A program made the translations under genes and the position numbers. A DNA stretch of 64,000 nt from SAR116 cluster alpha proteobacterium HIMB100. Lineage in GTDB: Bacteria > Pseudomonadota > Alphaproteobacteria > Puniceispirillales > Puniceispirillaceae. This document shows positions 61,604 through 64,000 of this stretch, in pieces; position 1 is the first letter of the stretch, and each line of letters starts with the position of its first letter. The DNA lies in NCBI GenBank assembly GCA_000238815.2, contig AFXB01000006.1, positions 222,760 through 286,759 on the forward strand, written 5' to 3'. Under the pieces are notes generated by a model. That model saw nothing but the letters and a program-made list of their open reading frames with translations. It had not been told where the DNA came from and did no database searches.

Positions 61604-64000
61604 ATGATAAGAGCATTTGAATTTGCGAAGCTAATTACGATATTCGTGTTAAGCATAGTTTTTCAATCTAGTGTCGTTCTAGCCCAAATCCCTAGTACAG
61701 TATCTTGGCATTCAAATAACATCGTAGCTAATGGCGATGGCACTTTTAGTTCAACCGTAGCTGGAATTGCATTCACAGCGAGTCCGTATGCTGAACCACC
61801 TGTCGACACGGTGTCTTTAGTGGGGATGCGTTATGGTGAATATTTTTCCTCGTGGACTAATGGGCAGGACCTAAGTGGCGATGGTTTTACCGCTTATGAC
61901 GCTACAGTCATTTCTCTACGTGCTGGGACAGATATTTCTTTTCCATACATAGCGGTAGAGGGGCTGCCAGAACTTCGTTATCGTGACGACAGGCTACTTC
62001 AAATAACAGATGCTAATTTTAACTATTCATTTGATTATCAGATCATAGGGTCCACTGACGGGGCCACTTTAATTCATGTGACCGACCCATCAGCAACACA
62101 GCTTAAAGAATTCACTATCTTTGTTCCCAGAGGAGTGACAATCGGAAGTAGCGGCGCAAATTTTAAAGTCGGTATAGACACCAACCCTAACATAAACCCT
62201 TATGCATCGGCGGGGGGTGGGTGTTCAAGCTATGGTGACTGTAGCAGCCTAAGCCTAACACAAAGCACTCAGATACTTTCCAATGGAGATGCGTTCGAGA
62301 CCCTGAATATAAATGTTTCCGGTCCTGGGCAGGCCAATTTAACTGGTGCCGCTAACGACATTGTGGTTGAACTTGCGGACCCCTCAATTGACCCTGCAAA
62401 AGTCTCAATATCGCCCGTGATTGAAGTTGGAAATGGCGAGTATTCAGTTGAGGTGCGCTCTACGGTTGCAACAAGAATCCCTTTAGATGTCTCCATTTAT
62501 GGTGAAGCAATTGTTGGGTCTCCCTCAGTTAGCATACCTTTTTATTCTAACGTAGACCAGAATAACTCGAGTATAGATATTCCGCGTGACGCTGTATTCG
62601 CAGCCGACGGGAATCCTACAGAATTGGGCGTGACACTGATTGACATCAATACAGGAGCGCCTGTAGTTGGTGCTTGGTTGGATATTGAAGCAAATTTAGG
62701 AACATTAGTGCCAAATCAGCAAGGTGACTTGTTTGATGAAATTGGAAACGGAATTTATCGATTTTCTATTGCTTCCAAAGTAGCGGGTGAAGCTGAATTA
62801 AGTGTTACAGCTAATGGTCAATCTCTTGCTTCCAAGACAATAACTTTTGGAGCTGGAGGAGGGGAAGGTAGTAGTATCTCTTTTTCACTTGGCGTTTCTG
62901 AGGTTGATGAAAATGTTGACCAGACCACAAACCCACAACTTAGGTTAGATTACTCAATTCCTCTTCCCGTGAGTGGGCTAGAGTTTGGATTGAACGTTCA
63001 ACCTCATATGGATAACACCACTCGTCGAGCATCCCAATATTCTGTAGATAGTTCGGATATTGACGATACAAGCCAAACAGCGTTTAGTCCAGCACAGGGG
63101 GCAAATTCTTCGTTGCTTCCTTTCACTCTCATTGATGACCCTGTGTTCGAAGGGAATGAGGGAGGCATTTTTGAAGATGCTGAAGTTTGTCTGGAAATTA
63201 ACCACAAAGTCGGCTCCAACCCACCAATGGGCGGTGTTGAATTCATAGGCTATTCCTTTTTGGATGAAAGTGAGAGGGTAACATTTGTATGTTGGCAATT
63301 TCGTGTCAATGATGACGAAGTGCTCGAGATAGATACCGCAAACACGACCATTCCTAGCGTTTTAACCGAGGGTTCAAACACTCATCAGGCCAATGTTATT
63401 TTGAGGACCCAATTTCAATACTCACCGATAATTATAGATTATCAAGCTAATGACGTCACAGCTGTTGGAGCAGCTGGGGAAGATTACACACTGGCTCAAG
63501 GTAGTTTAGTCTTTCAAAGGGGAGGAAGTGGAGACCCACAAACAATTGATATTTCAGTTAGAGATGATGCTCTCGATGAGGAACAGGAGACTTTTGAGTT
63601 AGCATTCAGTTCGCCAACACCACAAAATTTTTCGATAAATAATTCATCATTTAATATTTCCATTCAAGATAACGATGATGCCCCAGTATTGAGTGTTGCT
63701 GATGTGAGCGTTAGTGAGGGTGTCTCTACTGGTAAGGTTGAGGTGACGGTCTCACTTGATGCTATCTCTGGTAAGGATGTCAGTTTTGATTACGCAACTT
63801 CAGATGATAATGCGACAGCTGGGCAGGATTACACGGCAGCTACAGGTGATGATATTGTCATTTCTGCTGGCGCTACGAGAGCGACATTTGATGTTTATAT
63901 CACTGACGACAACGTAAGTGAGGGCAGTGAGGCACTGACGATCACATTGTCTGATGCGGATAATGCAACACTCTCCTCAACAGCTTCAACAGCAACCGTC
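61604..64000 (+). CDS. Large exported Calx-beta repeat protein, 3' end cut by the window
   Basis: An uninterrupted frame of 799 codons from the ATG at 61604 to the last base. It begins with a signal peptide (IRAFEFAKLITIFVLSIVF, cleavage near VLA-Q at 27/28). An unrecognised N-terminal region with a Cys pair (GGGCSSYGDCSS, about 205-216) follows. Residues about 335-415 look like a bacterial Ig-like/invasin domain (GVTLIDINTGAPVVGAWLDIEANLGT). From about 580 there are Calx-beta repeats: one ends FNISIQDND near 689 and a second (VSEGVSTGKVEVTVSL, AGQDYTAATGDD) is cut. Such proteins are usually secreted or surface adhesins that bind calcium. The export route depends on the missing C-terminus. 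Confidence 0.78.
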   Translation, partial: MIRAFEFAKLITIFVLSIVFQSSVVLAQIPSTVSWHSNNIVANGDGTFSSTVAGIAFTASPYAEPPVDTVSLVGMRYGEYFSSWTNGQDLSGDGFTAYDATVISLRAGTDISFPYIAVEGLPELRYRDDRLLQITDANFNYSFDYQIIGSTDGATLIHVTDPSATQLKEFTIFVPRGVTIGSSGANFKVGIDTNPNINPYASAGGGCSSYGDCSSLSLTQSTQILSNGDAFETLNINVSGPGQANLTGAANDIVVELADPSIDPAKVSISPVIEVGNGEYSVEVRSTVATRIPLDVSIYGEAIVGSPSVSIPFYSNVDQNNSSIDIPRDAVFAADGNPTELGVTLIDINTGAPVVGAWLDIEANLGTLVPNQQGDLFDEIGNGIYRFSIASKVAGEAELSVTANGQSLASKTITFGAGGGEGSSISFSLGVSEVDENVDQTTNPQLRLDYSIPLPVSGLEFGLNVQPHMDNTTRRASQYSVDSSDIDDTSQTAFSPAQGANSSLLPFTLIDDPVFEGNEGGIFEDAEVCLEINHKVGSNPPMGGVEFIGYSFLDESERVTFVCWQFRVNDDEVLEIDTANTTIPSVLTEGSNTHQANVILRTQFQYSPIIIDYQANDVTAVGAAGEDYTLAQGSLVFQRGGSGDPQTIDISVRDDALDEEQETFELAFSSPTPQNFSINNSSFNISIQDNDDAPVLSVADVSVSEGVSTGKVEVTVSLDAISGKDVSFDYATSDDNATAGQDYTAATGDDIVISAGATRATFDVYITDDNVSEGSEALTITLSDADNATLSSTASTATV

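Larger units (their letters stand above)
58497..64000. mobile_element. Putative genomic island next to tRNA-Met, right end outside the window
   Basis: From the base after the tRNA CCA the sequence is visibly richer in A and T, gene spacing is wide, and products are a phage/plasmid-type helicase-like protein, unknown proteins and a large Calx-beta surface protein. This is what a tRNA-targeted integration looks like. No integrase, transposase or second copy of the tRNA 3' end is visible, so the boundary on the right is unknown and the mechanism is inferred. Confidence 0.55.

Noticed and set aside
58497..64000. Integrase, transposase, CRISPR array or reverse transcriptase (retron) in the island
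   Set aside because: I looked for each and found no frame with the needed motifs and no regularly spaced repeat array; the island label therefore rests on composition, position and gene type only.

Overview
The window looks like a chromosome segment of a marine-type alphaproteobacterium of moderate GC. The alphaproteobacterial assignment is an inference from gene content: an imuA-imuB-dnaE2 mutasome under a GTTC-N7-GTTC SOS box, an NDUFA12-like complex I protein followed by MlaD and a DUF2155 protein, an RNase E ending in a GWW motif, and DUF455, COG2945 and DUF482 family genes. Demethylation genes for methylated glycines and a B12-dependent ribonucleotide reductase fit a SAR116-like ocean bacterium, but no rRNA is present to prove this.

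Layout. 1-4.3 kb: housekeeping (tlyA, aroC, fabI, a glycine-zipper protein, pdxH). 4.4-15.6 kb: a one-carbon/methylamine block. A dimethylglycine/sarcosine dehydrogenase-like flavoprotein and a non-pyrrolysine MttB-family protein on + converge on heterotetrameric sarcosine oxidase soxBDAG on -, with a divergent M20 amidohydrolase and a small membrane protein. 15.6-21.4 kb: SOS-inducible imuA-imuB-dnaE2, with a LexA-type box inside the promoter spacer. 21.4-31.2 kb: a D,D-carboxypeptidase with SPOR domain, clpS-clpA, a DUF482 acyltransferase-like protein, a Rid protein and nrdJ with a candidate NrdR box. 31.4-38 kb: NDUFA12-like, mlaD and DUF2155 genes on +, then the leftward run M48 protease, DsbA-like, aroQ, accB, accC, aat. 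38-48.7 kb: a possible small RNA, an aminotransferase, rne with a long leader, amidase, PBP1a, prfB, DUF455 and a Bcp-type peroxiredoxin. 48.8-58.3 kb: a 1250-residue AsmA/YhdP-like protein, tyrS, an alpha/beta hydrolase, and a sulfur set (cysE, cysteine desulfurase, 2Fe-2S ferredoxin, mnmA).

At 58420-58496 lies an elongator tRNA-Met(CAU). Directly after its CCA end the sequence becomes visibly richer in A and T, gene density falls and recognisable housekeeping genes stop. This looks like a tRNA-adjacent genomic island running to the window end. It holds operator-like GTGACA repeats, a phage/plasmid-type helicase-like ATPase with a Walker B Asp-Lys in place of Asp-Glu, a noncoding stretch with a run of hairpins, a small unknown exported protein, and the first 799 codons of a large exported protein with Calx-beta repeats that runs off the window. 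No integrase is seen.

The least explained parts are the MttB-like/DMGDH pair with no corrinoid partner in view, the tRNA-Met island with its hairpin cluster, and an orphan intrinsic terminator at 38168-38197 that implies an unannotated short transcript.
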